From positions 1 through 54,820 of the forward strand of contig JAGVHG010000078.1 of the NCBI GenBank assembly GCA_020056715.1: a stretch of 54,820 bases of DNA. Direction: 5' to 3'. Below are positions 7,747 through 17,500 of this stretch, piece by piece; position 1 is the stretch's first letter, and the number at the start of each line of letters is the position of its first letter. Under the pieces are notes generated by a model. That model worked only from the letters and a program-made list of their open reading frames with translations. It did not search any database and was not told the DNA's origin. Made by a program: the position numbers and the translations under genes. The DNA comes from Phycisphaerae bacterium (GTDB lineage Bacteria > Planctomycetota > Phycisphaerae > UBA1845).

Positions 7747-9342
7747 ATGATTGCACAATGCCACAGCACGACCGAAGAGCGACGCCAATCAATACAGTCG
7801 GCGATTGACGCAACCAAACCGGCGGCGGAGCGGAACCGGCTTGGCCAATTCGCCACACCGTACCCCCTCGCGGTCGATATTGCGTGTTACGTCGAATCGC
7901 TTATTGGCCGGTCAAGGGGCAGTATTCGCTTCGCGGATCCTTCAATCGGATCGGGGAGTTTCTTTTCCGCCGCGCTTACGGTCTATGGCCGCAAACGCAT
8001 GGAAAGCGCCGTCGGCGTGGAGCTTGATCCGGTTTTCTGCGAAGCCGCCCGCGACCTGTGGGCCGATGCCGGGCTTGAAGTTGTGCAAGGCGATTTCTCG
8101 CGTGTGGTCGCCAACGGGTCGCGCCCGGCTGCGCCCAACCTGATCCTCGCGAACCCGCCCTATGTTCGGCACCACCATCTGGACCGCGCCGACAAGGAGC
8201 GACTGCAACGCCTTGCGTACAAGATGACGGGCGTCGAAGTCAACGGCCTTGCCGGGCTGTACGTCTATTTCCTCTTGCTCGCTACCGCATGGATGGAGGA
8301 CGGCGGATACGCCGCATGGCTCATCCCGTCCGAGTTCATGGATGTCAATTACGGAACAGCCCTCAAGCGTTTCCTCACCGATCGTGTCACGCTCACTCGT
8401 GCCCACCGCTTCGATCCCGACGATGTGCAGTTCGGCGATGCTCTCGTCTCGTCCGTCGTCTTGGTGTTCCGAAAGTCACCACCACCATCGGGGCACGAAT
8501 CCGAATTCACATTTGGCGGGACTATTGCGGAGCCGCACGCCTGCGAACGGATTTCGCTTGAACGGCTCCGCGAATCGCGCAAATGGACGGGTTACCCAGG
8601 TCACGCCAAGAACGACCGCCACACCCTCAGCGACGGTAACGGCCCGACTCTCTCCGACTTCTTCCGCGTGCAGCGCGGCATCGCAACCGGATGCAACAAG
8701 TTCTTCGTCCTCGAACGCGCGGACGCGAAGCGTCGCGGCATTCCCGCCAAGTACCTTCGCCCGATCCTTCCCAGCCCGCGCCACCTCAAAGTGACGGTGA
8801 TCGACGCCGACGCTGACGGCTCCCCGGTGATCGACCGCCAGCTCTGCGTCATCGACTGCGATCTGCCGGAGCATGTTGTCGAGCAGCGTCACCCGGGGCT
8901 CTGGGAATACCTGCAAACCGCCGAAGCGCTCGGCGTTAAAGACGGCTATCTCGTCGGCAAGCGCATGCCGTGGTACAAGCAGGAGCAGCGCGAGCCAGCC
9001 CCCTTCCTCTGCACTTACATGGGTCGCGGCTCTGACGACAAGCGGCCGTTCCGCTTTATCTGGAACCGCTCCGCCGCAATCGGTACCAATCTGTACCTCA
9101 TGCTCTACCCGCTCAGTGGCCTCGCGGCGATGCTCCGCAAGCACCCCGAGCGCGGCGCGGACGTGCATGAACTCCTGGGCCGCGTCACCGGCCACGAGCT
9201 GCGCGGCGAGGGCCGGGTCTACGGCGGCGGGCTGAACAAGATCGAGCCGAGCGAACTCGGGCGCATTTCCGCAGCGCCGTTTGTCGTGCGTTGGCCGGAG
9301 TTCGAATCCGCGGTGCAGCGCCAAGCAGAACTATTCGTGTGA
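7747..9342 (+). CDS. Type II DNA adenine N6-methyltransferase (Eco57I/TaqI-like)
   Basis: 531 residues. Modification partner of the XamI-type nuclease, protecting host DNA by adenine methylation. N-terminal GQFATPYPLAVDIACYV and FADPSIGSGSFF are motifs X and I (AdoMet binding), VGVELDPVFCEAA is motif II, and the catalytic motif IV is LILANPPYVRHHHL (NPPY). The C-terminal half (RVQRGIATGCNKFFVL, PILPSPRHLK) resembles the target-recognition part of Eco57I-like enzymes. Start ATG 7747, just after the nuclease stop; the frame is open further upstream but overlaps the nuclease gene. Confidence 0.9.
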   Translation: MIAQCHSTTEERRQSIQSAIDATKPAAERNRLGQFATPYPLAVDIACYVESLIGRSRGSIRFADPSIGSGSFFSAALTVYGRKRMESAVGVELDPVFCEAARDLWADAGLEVVQGDFSRVVANGSRPAAPNLILANPPYVRHHHLDRADKERLQRLAYKMTGVEVNGLAGLYVYFLLLATAWMEDGGYAAWLIPSEFMDVNYGTALKRFLTDRVTLTRAHRFDPDDVQFGDALVSSVVLVFRKSPPPSGHESEFTFGGTIAEPHACERISLERLRESRKWTGYPGHAKNDRHTLSDGNGPTLSDFFRVQRGIATGCNKFFVLERADAKRRGIPAKYLRPILPSPRHLKVTVIDADADGSPVIDRQLCVIDCDLPEHVVEQRHPGLWEYLQTAEALGVKDGYLVGKRMPWYKQEQREPAPFLCTYMGRGSDDKRPFRFIWNRSAAIGTNLYLMLYPLSGLAAMLRKHPERGADVHELLGRVTGHELRGEGRVYGGGLNKIEPSELGRISAAPFVVRWPEFESAVQRQAELFV

Positions 9343-9439
9343 GCTAAAGTGGGACGAAGAGGGATGATGGGCACCTTCTACCCGTTTGGCTGGTTGGTAG
9401 GTCGCGTGCCACACCCTCGCACTCTCCCTCCGCTTTATC

Positions 9440-9472
9440 GACTTCAAACTTGGTTCCGGGATAGATCGCTAA
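9440..9472 (+). repeat. 33-bp direct repeat flanking the R-M insertion, right copy
   Basis: Identical to 6462-6494, including the DFKLGSGIDR-stop codons, here without the rest of the gene. It marks the right edge of the R-M insertion, 31 bp before the next gene. Confidence 0.95.
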
Positions 9473-9503
9473 CGCCTTCCCAGCCGGCGAGCCGTCCGGT
9501 AGG

Positions 9504-10292
9504 ATGAACGCGTCCGATTCGGAGCAGGCCATGCTTGTTCAGGTGAGCCCGACAATGACGCGGTCACGATGCCCGATCCGTTCGGCGGTATCCTTGGTCG
9601 AATTGCTGGTCGTTTGCGCCATCATCCTCTTTCTCCTCGCCATGCTTGTCCCCGGTCTTTGGCACGCCAAGGAGCAGGCCCGCCGAGTTCAATGCTCCAA
9701 CAACCTCCGCCAATGGGGTGTAGCCTTGCAGTACTACCGGGACGACCACAGTGACTATTTGCCGACCGAGGGTACCTTCCTCCAACCCGGAAAACCCTAT
9801 ACCTGGTTCAACGTACTGCCTCCCTACCTGAATGCGCCTCCGTACGGCGAAGTGGAGCGGACGGGCAAATTAATCAAAGATTTCCCGGAACTCCACGTGT
9901 GGATCTGCCCGTCGAAGAACCTGAGCGGTTTGTACAAGAGCGGCACGGGCTATAACCAGTTCCATTACGCCATGAACGAAGTCCTGGACGGCATGAACAG
10001 TTTGCTTACCCCCGACTTTCCCGATCAGGGCGAGCTGCCCATCCGTGCAACCCCGTTCCGGAACAAACCGCGAACGGTTTTCATGTTCGACGTCTATTCG
10101 AATCAGTCTCTGGCACATCCCAAAGGAGTCGCAACGAAGTTCCATTGGAACTTCGCCAATCTCCTTTATTTGGACGGCTCTGTGGCAAGTTTCCACGCGG
10201 ACGATTTTGTGACCGGCGGTGATTTTGGCAAAGGGAAAGTGATCTGGAACCATCCACGGCTCTATTGGGGGTATCCGCCGCCGAATTGGTGA
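9504..10292 (+). CDS. Prepilin-like protein with H-X9-DG motif
   Basis: 262 residues. The N-terminal type IV prepilin-like segment (AVSLVELLVVCAIILFLLAMLVPGL, read as VSLVELLVVCAI plus a hydrophobic helix) resembles a prepilin peptidase site, and the mature part begins with the RRVQCSNNLRQWG stretch seen in DUF1559-type proteins. The C-terminal KFHWNFANLLYLDGSV fits H-X9-DG (His, nine residues, Asp-Gly), a signature abundant in Planctomycetota and Verrucomicrobiota. Probably a pseudopilin exported through a type II secretion-like apparatus; function unknown. An in-frame ATG at 9531 is an alternative start. Confidence 0.82.
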   Translation: MNASDSEQAMLVQVSPTMTRSRCPIRSAVSLVELLVVCAIILFLLAMLVPGLWHAKEQARRVQCSNNLRQWGVALQYYRDDHSDYLPTEGTFLQPGKPYTWFNVLPPYLNAPPYGEVERTGKLIKDFPELHVWICPSKNLSGLYKSGTGYNQFHYAMNEVLDGMNSLLTPDFPDQGELPIRATPFRNKPRTVFMFDVYSNQSLAHPKGVATKFHWNFANLLYLDGSVASFHADDFVTGGDFGKGKVIWNHPRLYWGYPPPNW

Positions 10293-10335
10293 CGGCCGCG
10301 CTTGCAGATTGTTTTTTGGGAAGGGGGCGTGAACC

Positions 10336-10827
10336 TTGTTAGTCGGCATTCTCTCAGACAGCCACGGTCGTCACCTGGCCGTGCGAACGGCGATGGCCCT
10401 CTTTGACAAGCTCGGCGTTTCGCATGTCATCCATTGCGGCGATGTCGGCAGCCCCGAGGTTTTCGACGAGATGATCGGTCGTCCTCTAACGTTTGTGTGG
10501 GGCAACATGGACTTTCCTCAGGACGGCTTGCTGACGTACGCACTATCGTTGGGTTTGTCTATTCCCCAAGAGATCCCGGTCCGGATCGATCTCGATGACA
10601 AGCGCTTCGCCGTCTTTCACGGCCATGAATCGAGCTTCGATACAGCATTACAGCAGCTTGATGTTGATTACATCCTCCATGGCCACACGCACGTCGCTTG
10701 CGACGAGAAGCTCAACGGCAAACGGGTCATCAATCCCGGCGCCCTCCACCGCGCCGCCCGCAAGACCGTCGCCACGCTCGACACGGAGACTGACCAACTC
10801 ACTTTTCACGAAATACGGAAGGCTTAA
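10336..10827 (+). CDS. YfcE/MJ0936-family metallophosphoesterase
   Basis: 163 residues, cytoplasmic calcineurin-like phosphodiesterase. Metal-binding motifs are all present: DSHGR (residues 8-12), HCGDVGS, VWGNMD, FHGHE and HGHTH. Members hydrolyse phosphodiesters in vitro; the physiological substrate is generally unknown. It begins with TTG at 10336, preceded by a purine-rich GAAGGGGG; no in-frame ATG gives the conserved N-terminus. Starts 43 nt after the prepilin-like gene. Confidence 0.88.
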   Translation: MLVGILSDSHGRHLAVRTAMALFDKLGVSHVIHCGDVGSPEVFDEMIGRPLTFVWGNMDFPQDGLLTYALSLGLSIPQEIPVRIDLDDKRFAVFHGHESSFDTALQQLDVDYILHGHTHVACDEKLNGKRVINPGALHRAARKTVATLDTETDQLTFHEIRKA

Positions 10828-10941
10828 CTTGCGGTCTTTCGTGTTAGGGCGTAGAAGCCGCGTAGGCCGTCCCCTCGCGGGGCGGTAGCGGCTCGACGCC
10901 GTGCCGGTATTGTCGGACGGTCTGGCGCAACCAGATGGCGG

Positions 10942-11616
10942 TTACGGTGCGGTGAAGACATCGAAAAACGCCACGAAATCCGCTAGCGTGACGCGATCGT
11001 CGCCATCGTAATCGGCGCAGGCGCACTCGGGACCGACCGGGTCGCCGTCCACGCCGTTGAAACAATTGAGAAAACGACTCAGGTCGGAAAGATCAACGGC
11101 TCCGTTGTCGTCAAAATCTCCGAAGGACGCACAGGTGCAGACGTTCGGGCAATCTCGACGGGCCTTCTCCGCGCACCGCTCGTCCCATCCAAAGTCGATG
11201 CAGCAGTGCGGCTGCCCCCGGCAAACCGTCTCACAGCACGCCTTGCGGTCGCAGCCCGCGCTGCCGTGCGAGGTGCAGCAATCGCCGAAGCTCGGACAAC
11301 CACCCGTGCACAGAAGCCCACATAAAAACTCCGCTTCCGTAACACACGTCTCGTCCCACTCCATGGAACAGCAGTACGGATCGACCAGACAGACGTTCAA
11401 GCAGCAGTCGGTGTAATCGCATCCCGGCAATTCGTGCGCTGCACAACAATCGCCTGACGGCAAGCAATCGCCGTGCGGGTCACCAGCCGTCGCCGATGGA
11501 GGCAAGGCGTCGTCTCGCGCGGAGGACCGCGGCCCGGCATCCAACAATCCGACAGTTGCGAAGACCAGTGCGATCGACGTAAAATGGGCGGAAAACGATG
11601 CGAAGGGTTGGCACAT
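10942..11616 (-). CDS. Secreted Cys-rich repeat protein with C-terminal dockerin-like domain
   Basis: 224 residues. N-terminal hydrophobic signal peptide, then two copies of a module of about 50 residues with the spacing C-x5-CC-x3-H-x3/4-GC...CC-x2-VC...CC...W-D-x2-C-x3-A-x4-C-x3-C (examples: GDCCAAHELPGCD, GDCCTSHGSAGCD). The C-terminus has two EF-hand-like calcium loops typical of type I dockerins: FGDFDDNGAVDLSDLSRF and DYDGDDRVTLADF. The ribosome-binding site GAGGTGAG precedes ATG 11616. Probably exported; function of the Cys module unknown. Paralogue of the next gene upstream. Confidence 0.75.
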   Translation of the reverse strand: MCQPFASFSAHFTSIALVFATVGLLDAGPRSSARDDALPPSATAGDPHGDCLPSGDCCAAHELPGCDYTDCCLNVCLVDPYCCSMEWDETCVTEAEFLCGLLCTGGCPSFGDCCTSHGSAGCDRKACCETVCRGQPHCCIDFGWDERCAEKARRDCPNVCTCASFGDFDDNGAVDLSDLSRFLNCFNGVDGDPVGPECACADYDGDDRVTLADFVAFFDVFTAP

Positions 11617-11778
11617 ATCTCACCTCAATCCGGACGCGATGGGCTGACTGACCGACCGGACAGTCCGCGTTACCGGACGATTCTAGGCCCATGATCGCCC
11701 CGCGGTCAAGGAAAAGTCGTTACAATCGTTGGTTGGATGAAATCGGGGCAGGCCCCGGCGTGGCCCAGCCCACGCGGG

Positions 11779-12561
11779 CTACGGCGTCATTGCCTCGAGA
11801 AACGCCTTGAAATCCGCCAATCCGACGCGATCGTTCCCGTCATAGTCCGCGCAAGCACACTCGTCGCCGACCGTGCCGACGTTTCCGGTGAAGCAGCTCT
11901 GGAACAGGGCGAAATCGCGGAGATTCACGATTCCGTTGCTGTCGAGGTCGGCGAACATCACGCACACGCAGATGTTGGGGCAGTTATTCTGGGCCTTCGT
12001 GGCGCAAACGAGGTCCCACTCACCGCGACAGCAGAACTCGTCAAGGTTACAGACGAGGTCGCAGCAAGCCTCGCGGTTGCACCCCGGCGTGGGCTCGTGC
12101 CGGGTGCAGCACTCTCCCTCCATCGGACATACGATCGGCGGCGCGCACACGTCGCAGATTTGCGTCGCCAGCGTCGCGCAACTGGCGCTCCACTGCCCGC
12201 TGCAGCAAGCCGCGTTGCGCGTGCAAACAAGGTCGCAGCAAAGCGCGTCGTTGCAGCCCGGAGAGCCGTGGGCCTGACAGCAATCCCCTGTACCCGGACA
12301 GGCGCTGGCGTTGCACAAATTTCCACAGTAATCTTCGGCATAAGATACACAACTGGAATCCCAAGGCAGAAAGCAGCAGAACGAATCGATCAAGCAGACC
12401 GTGTCGCAACAATCGAAGTCGTCGCAACCCGGCGTGCCATGAACGATGCAACAGTCTTCGGACCCCGGACACCCACCCACCGAGCTTTGTGTCCTACCGG
12501 CGGTGATGATTGAAACGAAGGAAACTACACTCACGCGGACGACTTGCGCACGATAAGTCAT
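11779..12561 (-). CDS. Secreted Cys-rich repeat protein with dockerin-like domain (paralogue)
   Basis: 260 residues. Signal peptide (MTYRAQVVRVSVVSFVSIIT), three copies of the same Cys module as the neighbouring 10942-11616 gene (EDCCIVHGTPGCDD, GDCCQAHGSPGCND, GECCTRHEPTPGCNR), then two dockerin-like calcium loops (FADLDSNGIVNLRDFALF, DYDGNDRVGLADF). Start ATG 12561 is set by a strong GGAGGGAG ribosome-binding site; a longer frame upstream lacks one. The two genes form a tandem duplication that differs in the number of modules (two versus three). Confidence 0.76.
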   Translation of the reverse strand: MTYRAQVVRVSVVSFVSIITAGRTQSSVGGCPGSEDCCIVHGTPGCDDFDCCDTVCLIDSFCCFLPWDSSCVSYAEDYCGNLCNASACPGTGDCCQAHGSPGCNDALCCDLVCTRNAACCSGQWSASCATLATQICDVCAPPIVCPMEGECCTRHEPTPGCNREACCDLVCNLDEFCCRGEWDLVCATKAQNNCPNICVCVMFADLDSNGIVNLRDFALFQSCFTGNVGTVGDECACADYDGNDRVGLADFKAFLEAMTP

Positions 12562-12833
12562 CGGTCTCCCTCCAATAATGATTCGACTTCTGCTCGATCC
12601 CCAACCGCTGTGTTGTTCCAAAGCGGCAGTTTATTCGGTTTGGCGGCACCCATCAAGCCGTTGTGACGGTCGCAATCCCGCGCCACGTCGTTTTCCGCAC
12701 GAATCAGCTTTCCGGAGCCATCATAAAGTTCTTGCCGACCGCTTGATTTTCGTCGGCCGCGCCTCCAATGATAAGGAGTGGTCGCAAGGTGCGACGACTA
12801 GTTGCTTTGCACCCTGTACCGATGGAGTTAGGA

Positions 12834-14411
12834 ATGGCGTCTCAGCGTGCGTCTTACCTTCAGCGGGCCCTGATCGGCCTGGTTCTGCTATGCGCTACAG
12901 GTGACGCTATCAGCGGACCAGTCGGAGATTCGCGTGAGGCCACGATCCGCATGGGGTCCACCGGCTCGATCGTGCGCGTGCATCGCGGGTCGTCCGCTCC
13001 CGCCGTGACCGCCGGGGCGACGCCGTCCTATCCATTCCCGCGACCTCGCCTGACGGGTTTCTCGCCGTTGATCGCCATCACAACCTCCAGCGCCCACACG
13101 CCTCCCGGAATCGACGACTGGGAACACCATTTGGAAACCGGCTACGAGGGAAACGGCGACACTTGTAATCCCCAGAATCCTCCGACGGGTTTTTGTGGAT
13201 CGTTGAATCCTCCCGCGAACGAAAACTTCGTCGTCGGCATCCTGGACAGCGGTTCGGTCGTTGACTTGGCCGCCGGAACCGGCGCAGAGACGCTGGGAAT
13301 GGTCGGTAACTACTTGACCACAAATGTCGTTCCCATCGGCGGCGTGGGCGGTGAAGTCAACGCCCTTATCTCCCAGCCGATAGGGATATACGCGGCGGGC
13401 CTTTCAGCGGTGGACGCGAACGGCCTGCTCAATTTGAACGCCATTGTGGGGCATTCGAACGTGGCCGCTCTCGTCGCCCCGCCGATCGCCTGCGGCGCGG
13501 GCGAGGTGGTCTCGGCGTTCGTCGGTACACCTTTCCTGTCGTTCTACAATACGGTCATTCGCGTTGACACGCCGCGACGTGTGACCGTGGGCGGCCGGAC
13601 ATTTACCGCACCCGATGTGCAGATTCAGAGCCCATTCGATCCCATTCCGGATTTTCCACGGTTCTTCGCCATGGAGATCGGCGGCATCTTCCCCGTAGCC
13701 ACCGCCAGTTACTATCCAGACTTCGAGGACTTGGTCACACCGATCATTCCCACGCAGTTGTCGTTCGCTTCGATCTTCGTTCCCACCGGCGGGGTTTTCT
13801 TCACCACGGTTCGGGCCACTATGGGTTCGCCGACGAACCCACTGATCTCCATGCGGATGATGGTGGATACCGGCGCACAAACCTCGATCATGAGCTCCGG
13901 TATCGCCGCCGACTTAAACCTACCGCTAGAACCGGATTTCACTGTGGATGCGTGTGGGGTCGGCGGACTGGTTGAAGGCATCCCGGGATACTACATCGAC
14001 TACGTGAAGATCAACGCCTTAGGCGGGGCCATGGAGTTCTCGCGGGCGCCGTTCGTGGTTCTTGACCTTGTGTCACCCGAGGGCGGACCTCTACACGGTG
14101 TGCTGGGTATGAACTTCTTCTGGGACCGCAACGTGATCTTTCAGCCGTCGCTCACCCTTCCTTCCTCTTTCCATGTCTCCGATCCGATTCCCGTTGCTTT
14201 CGCCGACTCGAACGTCGATTTCCACGTCGATGCCGCGGACGCATCTTTCTTCTTCGCGTGCATCACCGGCCCCCAATCGACGGGCGTCAGCCCCGAATGT
14301 GATCATCTCGACGCCGATTTCGACGGTTCGATCGACCTTCGCGACCTGGCGAAGTTCCAGAACTGCTATTCCGGGCCCACGCAATTGGCTGATCCCAACT
14401 GCGCCGATTAA
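12834..14411 (+). CDS. Secreted aspartic-protease-like protein with dockerin-like C-terminus
   Basis: 525 residues. Signal peptide at 1-28 (LQRALIGLVLLCATGDAISG). Two aspartyl-protease-type motifs: ILDSGSVVDLA at about residues 136-146 and MMVDTGAQTSIM at about 342-353, the latter a good retropepsin-like D-T-G. A Gly-Met region (HGVLGMNFFWDR) follows, like the hydrophobic-hydrophobic-Gly part of the fold. The C-terminus has two dockerin-like loops (DSNVDFHVDAADASFF, DADFDGSIDLRDLAKF). It may be a bilobal, pepsin-like arrangement with one DSG and one DTG. Start ATG 12834 with GGAGTTAGG upstream. Activity is inferred only from motifs. Confidence 0.65.
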   Translation: MASQRASYLQRALIGLVLLCATGDAISGPVGDSREATIRMGSTGSIVRVHRGSSAPAVTAGATPSYPFPRPRLTGFSPLIAITTSSAHTPPGIDDWEHHLETGYEGNGDTCNPQNPPTGFCGSLNPPANENFVVGILDSGSVVDLAAGTGAETLGMVGNYLTTNVVPIGGVGGEVNALISQPIGIYAAGLSAVDANGLLNLNAIVGHSNVAALVAPPIACGAGEVVSAFVGTPFLSFYNTVIRVDTPRRVTVGGRTFTAPDVQIQSPFDPIPDFPRFFAMEIGGIFPVATASYYPDFEDLVTPIIPTQLSFASIFVPTGGVFFTTVRATMGSPTNPLISMRMMVDTGAQTSIMSSGIAADLNLPLEPDFTVDACGVGGLVEGIPGYYIDYVKINALGGAMEFSRAPFVVLDLVSPEGGPLHGVLGMNFFWDRNVIFQPSLTLPSSFHVSDPIPVAFADSNVDFHVDAADASFFFACITGPQSTGVSPECDHLDADFDGSIDLRDLAKFQNCYSGPTQLADPNCAD

Positions 14412-14563
14412 GCGGGCTGATCGTCCTTCAATAGATCGCCCAAGCGTCGTGATCCCCGCCGCTTGCCAACGGCGGACACTTCCGCTTATTCTAACAACCA
14501 GCGATTGGATACCCACGGGCCGGGTTCATTGCTGAAATCAGTGGAATCTAAGGAGTGAAGCTC

Positions 14564-17500
14564 ATGCCAGCGTTCTATCTACGGTATTGGAGAATCGGTG
14601 TTTCGGCGCTTTTTGTGGCGGCGAGCGGACTGTGGCTGCCGAGCTGTTCGCCGGGTGGATCGTCGCCACCGGCGAATACCAATGGGAACGACGGCGCCGG
14701 CGATGGCGGCAACGATGGCGCGGCTGAGGCGATCACGGAGGCTAACGCCCAAGAGTTCGCCGATGCCTTCGATGGCACACTCGCCAAGGCCATGGACGCG
14801 ATCCTCAGCGACCCGTCGCTGCTAAACGCGAAACAACGACAGGCGAAGCGTGGACCCAACCTCGCGGCGATCGAGCGCGGCGCGGAGTCAATCAGCAATG
14901 TCGCCATTGGCGGCGTGCGGGGCAGCGTTCGAGCGGACGGGACGCGCTTCGCGACGTTCTGGCCGCCTCGCTTCGAGATTACCATGACGCTCGAGGGCTA
15001 CGAGACGGACGAGGGAATCGCACTCGACGGAACGGTGGAGTACAATTTCGTTCGGGATGACCGGGCCGATCCGCCGCAGGAATTCGGGCTGCGGTCCGGA
15101 ACAGTTACCGTGTCCGGTCGCTTCAGCGGTGAGGTAACCGTTCAATCTTCGATCGTCGGCTCGCAACGATCCACCAGCATCACCTCTGCTACGGGCGTAG
15201 TCTTGCTCGTCGGAGCGTTTGAGCGTCCCGGGTTTCTGACCTACGTCTCGACGATTGCGGGGACCGGCGAGACCGGCCTACAGAACGGCACGGCGGCCCA
15301 AGCGACGTTTAACTATCCGACGGGCATTGCCCTGGACGACGACGGCCGGGTCTACGTCGCCGACCAACGCAACGGTGCGATTCGCGAGATCGATCTGGAC
15401 GGCACGGTCAGTACCGTCAGCAGCGATTTCCAGGAGCCCTACGACATCGGCTTTGACAGCAAAGGCAAGCTGGTGGTGAGTGACCAGCTTGGCGGCAGTC
15501 ACGACAGCGACGAGTCGCCGTTGCTGCGCCTGGTCGTTCGGGGAGACGACCGCGGAACGATCACGCCAATGATCTTGGGTGGGGAGAATCCTTTTAGCTC
15601 GTTCCCCCTTTGTCCAACATACAGTTGTGACGGTCGCCCGCCGCTTTCGGCGATGCCCTGGCCCGGGGGCATCGACGTACAGAACCAGAGCGTGCTTGTA
15701 GCCCAATGGGCGCTGGGGGCCGGTCTGAAACTGGTGCTGCCTGACGGCTACTTGATGACCCTTCTAAGTAATGATTACCCAGTTACCACGATCTGTGACG
15801 AAACCTACCCGGGATCCCCGAGCGATCTAGTTCAGGGGAACAACGGCGAAATTTACTACACCACGGGTTGCCACGCCGTTAGGGTGTTCGAACCGGACGG
15901 CACGGTTCGTACACTGGCCGGCCGGCTTCAGAACACGCTGGAATTCGCCGACGGCGTGGGAGACGCGGCACGATTCTCCTATCCGGAAGGCCTCGTCTTC
16001 GACGGTGAACGGTATCTGTTTGTGGCGGACTCTAGCAACGGGCTTATTCGCCGCGTCGATGTCGAGACCGGCGCGGTCATCCGCGTCGCCGGTTGTGTTG
16101 CGCACACTCCCGGATTGGAATGCGACGACGACTTAACGGTCCGCGACGGACCGGGCGATCATGCGTACTTCGATGGTCCCCAGAACATTGCCATCGACAA
16201 ATGGGGCGATTTGTACGTCGCCGAAGCACAAGCCAACGTCATCCGGTTGGTCCGCATCATCGCCGACCCGAACCGCACGCCCAGCGTTCACCGTTTCGAC
16301 CCCGCGGTCATGCAGCAGGGTGATACCGGCACGTTTACTCTCAGCGGGCGGAACCTTACCACTGTGCAGTCCATCGACCTGGGCGCGGGCGTCACCGCGA
16401 CCCTCGAACGGACCGGATACCAGAAAGTGACAGCGAATGTCACCGTCGCCGCCGACGCGGAACCCGGTCCGCGGCGCCTGACGATCACGACTTCGTTCGG
16501 CGCGTTCACGACCGCGGAGGATCTCTCGTTCACCGTACTCGCCGACACTCGCGGCGGCATCCAGGTCGAGACCATCGCCGGCACCGGTTCGGCTGAGCCG
16601 GACCGTCTGAATTACGGTCCTGCAAAGAACACCACGTTTGCGTTCCCCGGCGGCATGCATGCCATTTCATCGGACCGGCTGCTGGTCGCTGATCCGGTCG
16701 AACAGCGCATCCGCCTGATCGCCACGCGTGTAGGTGCGGTCGAAGAGTTCTTCGAGTTGTTGACTTACGCCGCCAGCGGCACGGGTGTGGACGTGCTGGG
16801 CGGGATCATCGGCGTCTTCGATACTATTGAGAGCACGCTGGACTTCCTCGGTCTTGGATCGGGCATCGTCGGACAGACGGAGGACGCAATCCGCGGCGTG
16901 GCTGAGCAGTCCGTCGATGAAATCTGCAACACGATCGGGGTGGATGACTGCACCTGGCTCAGTCTGCCCTGGGCCGGGCTGCCCTATGTCCCCGGCGAGA
17001 ACAACGGCTTCCGCCTGGAAGCGACATTCTTTCTGCCCACGGACATTTGGGCCGACCCGGCGCCTTTCGGCGTGAACAGCCGTTTCTACATCGCAGACTC
17101 CGGCAACAGCACCGTCCGCGTGGTCGGTTACGACGTGGAGCAGGACCAGCCGGCGCCGATGCAGGTTTTCAGCACCGATGATCAGCCGGATCATCCCTTT
17201 GCCGTGACTCCGGAGAACACCTCTGTGTATGCCTCGCTGCCGTCGTCGTTGATGCTGTCGCAACTCAGCACCAACTCCGGAGCGGTCAACGGCGACTATG
17301 CAAGCATTCCGCGCGGCGTGCCGCTGGGGATCGCCAACTACGATGGCGATTCCGGCACGGATGAGCGCTCGATCTTCGTGGCCGACCCGCTCAACGCCAC
17401 GATCTGGCGGGTAGTGAACAACGGCGGCGTTTCCCAGGTGAAGAATATCCGTGGCGACGTGCCGTCGTTTGTCATCGGCGATTGCGTGGACGGTCCGGCC

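Larger units (their letters stand above)
6495..9472 (+). mobile_element. Putative 2.98-kb restriction-modification insertion with long target duplication
   Basis: The segment between the two 33-bp repeats contains only a XamI-type endonuclease, its methyltransferase and short flanks (about 236 bp left, 97 bp right up to the right repeat). No integrase, transposase or terminal inverted repeat is visible. R-M systems inserted with long target duplications have been described from genome comparisons; this arrangement matches. The inserted boundary is set by the repeats, so one repeat copy is counted as part of the insertion. Confidence 0.7.

Noticed and set aside
6495-9472. Integrative element with integrase around the R-M genes
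   Set aside because: No integrase, transposase or tRNA target is present between the repeats.
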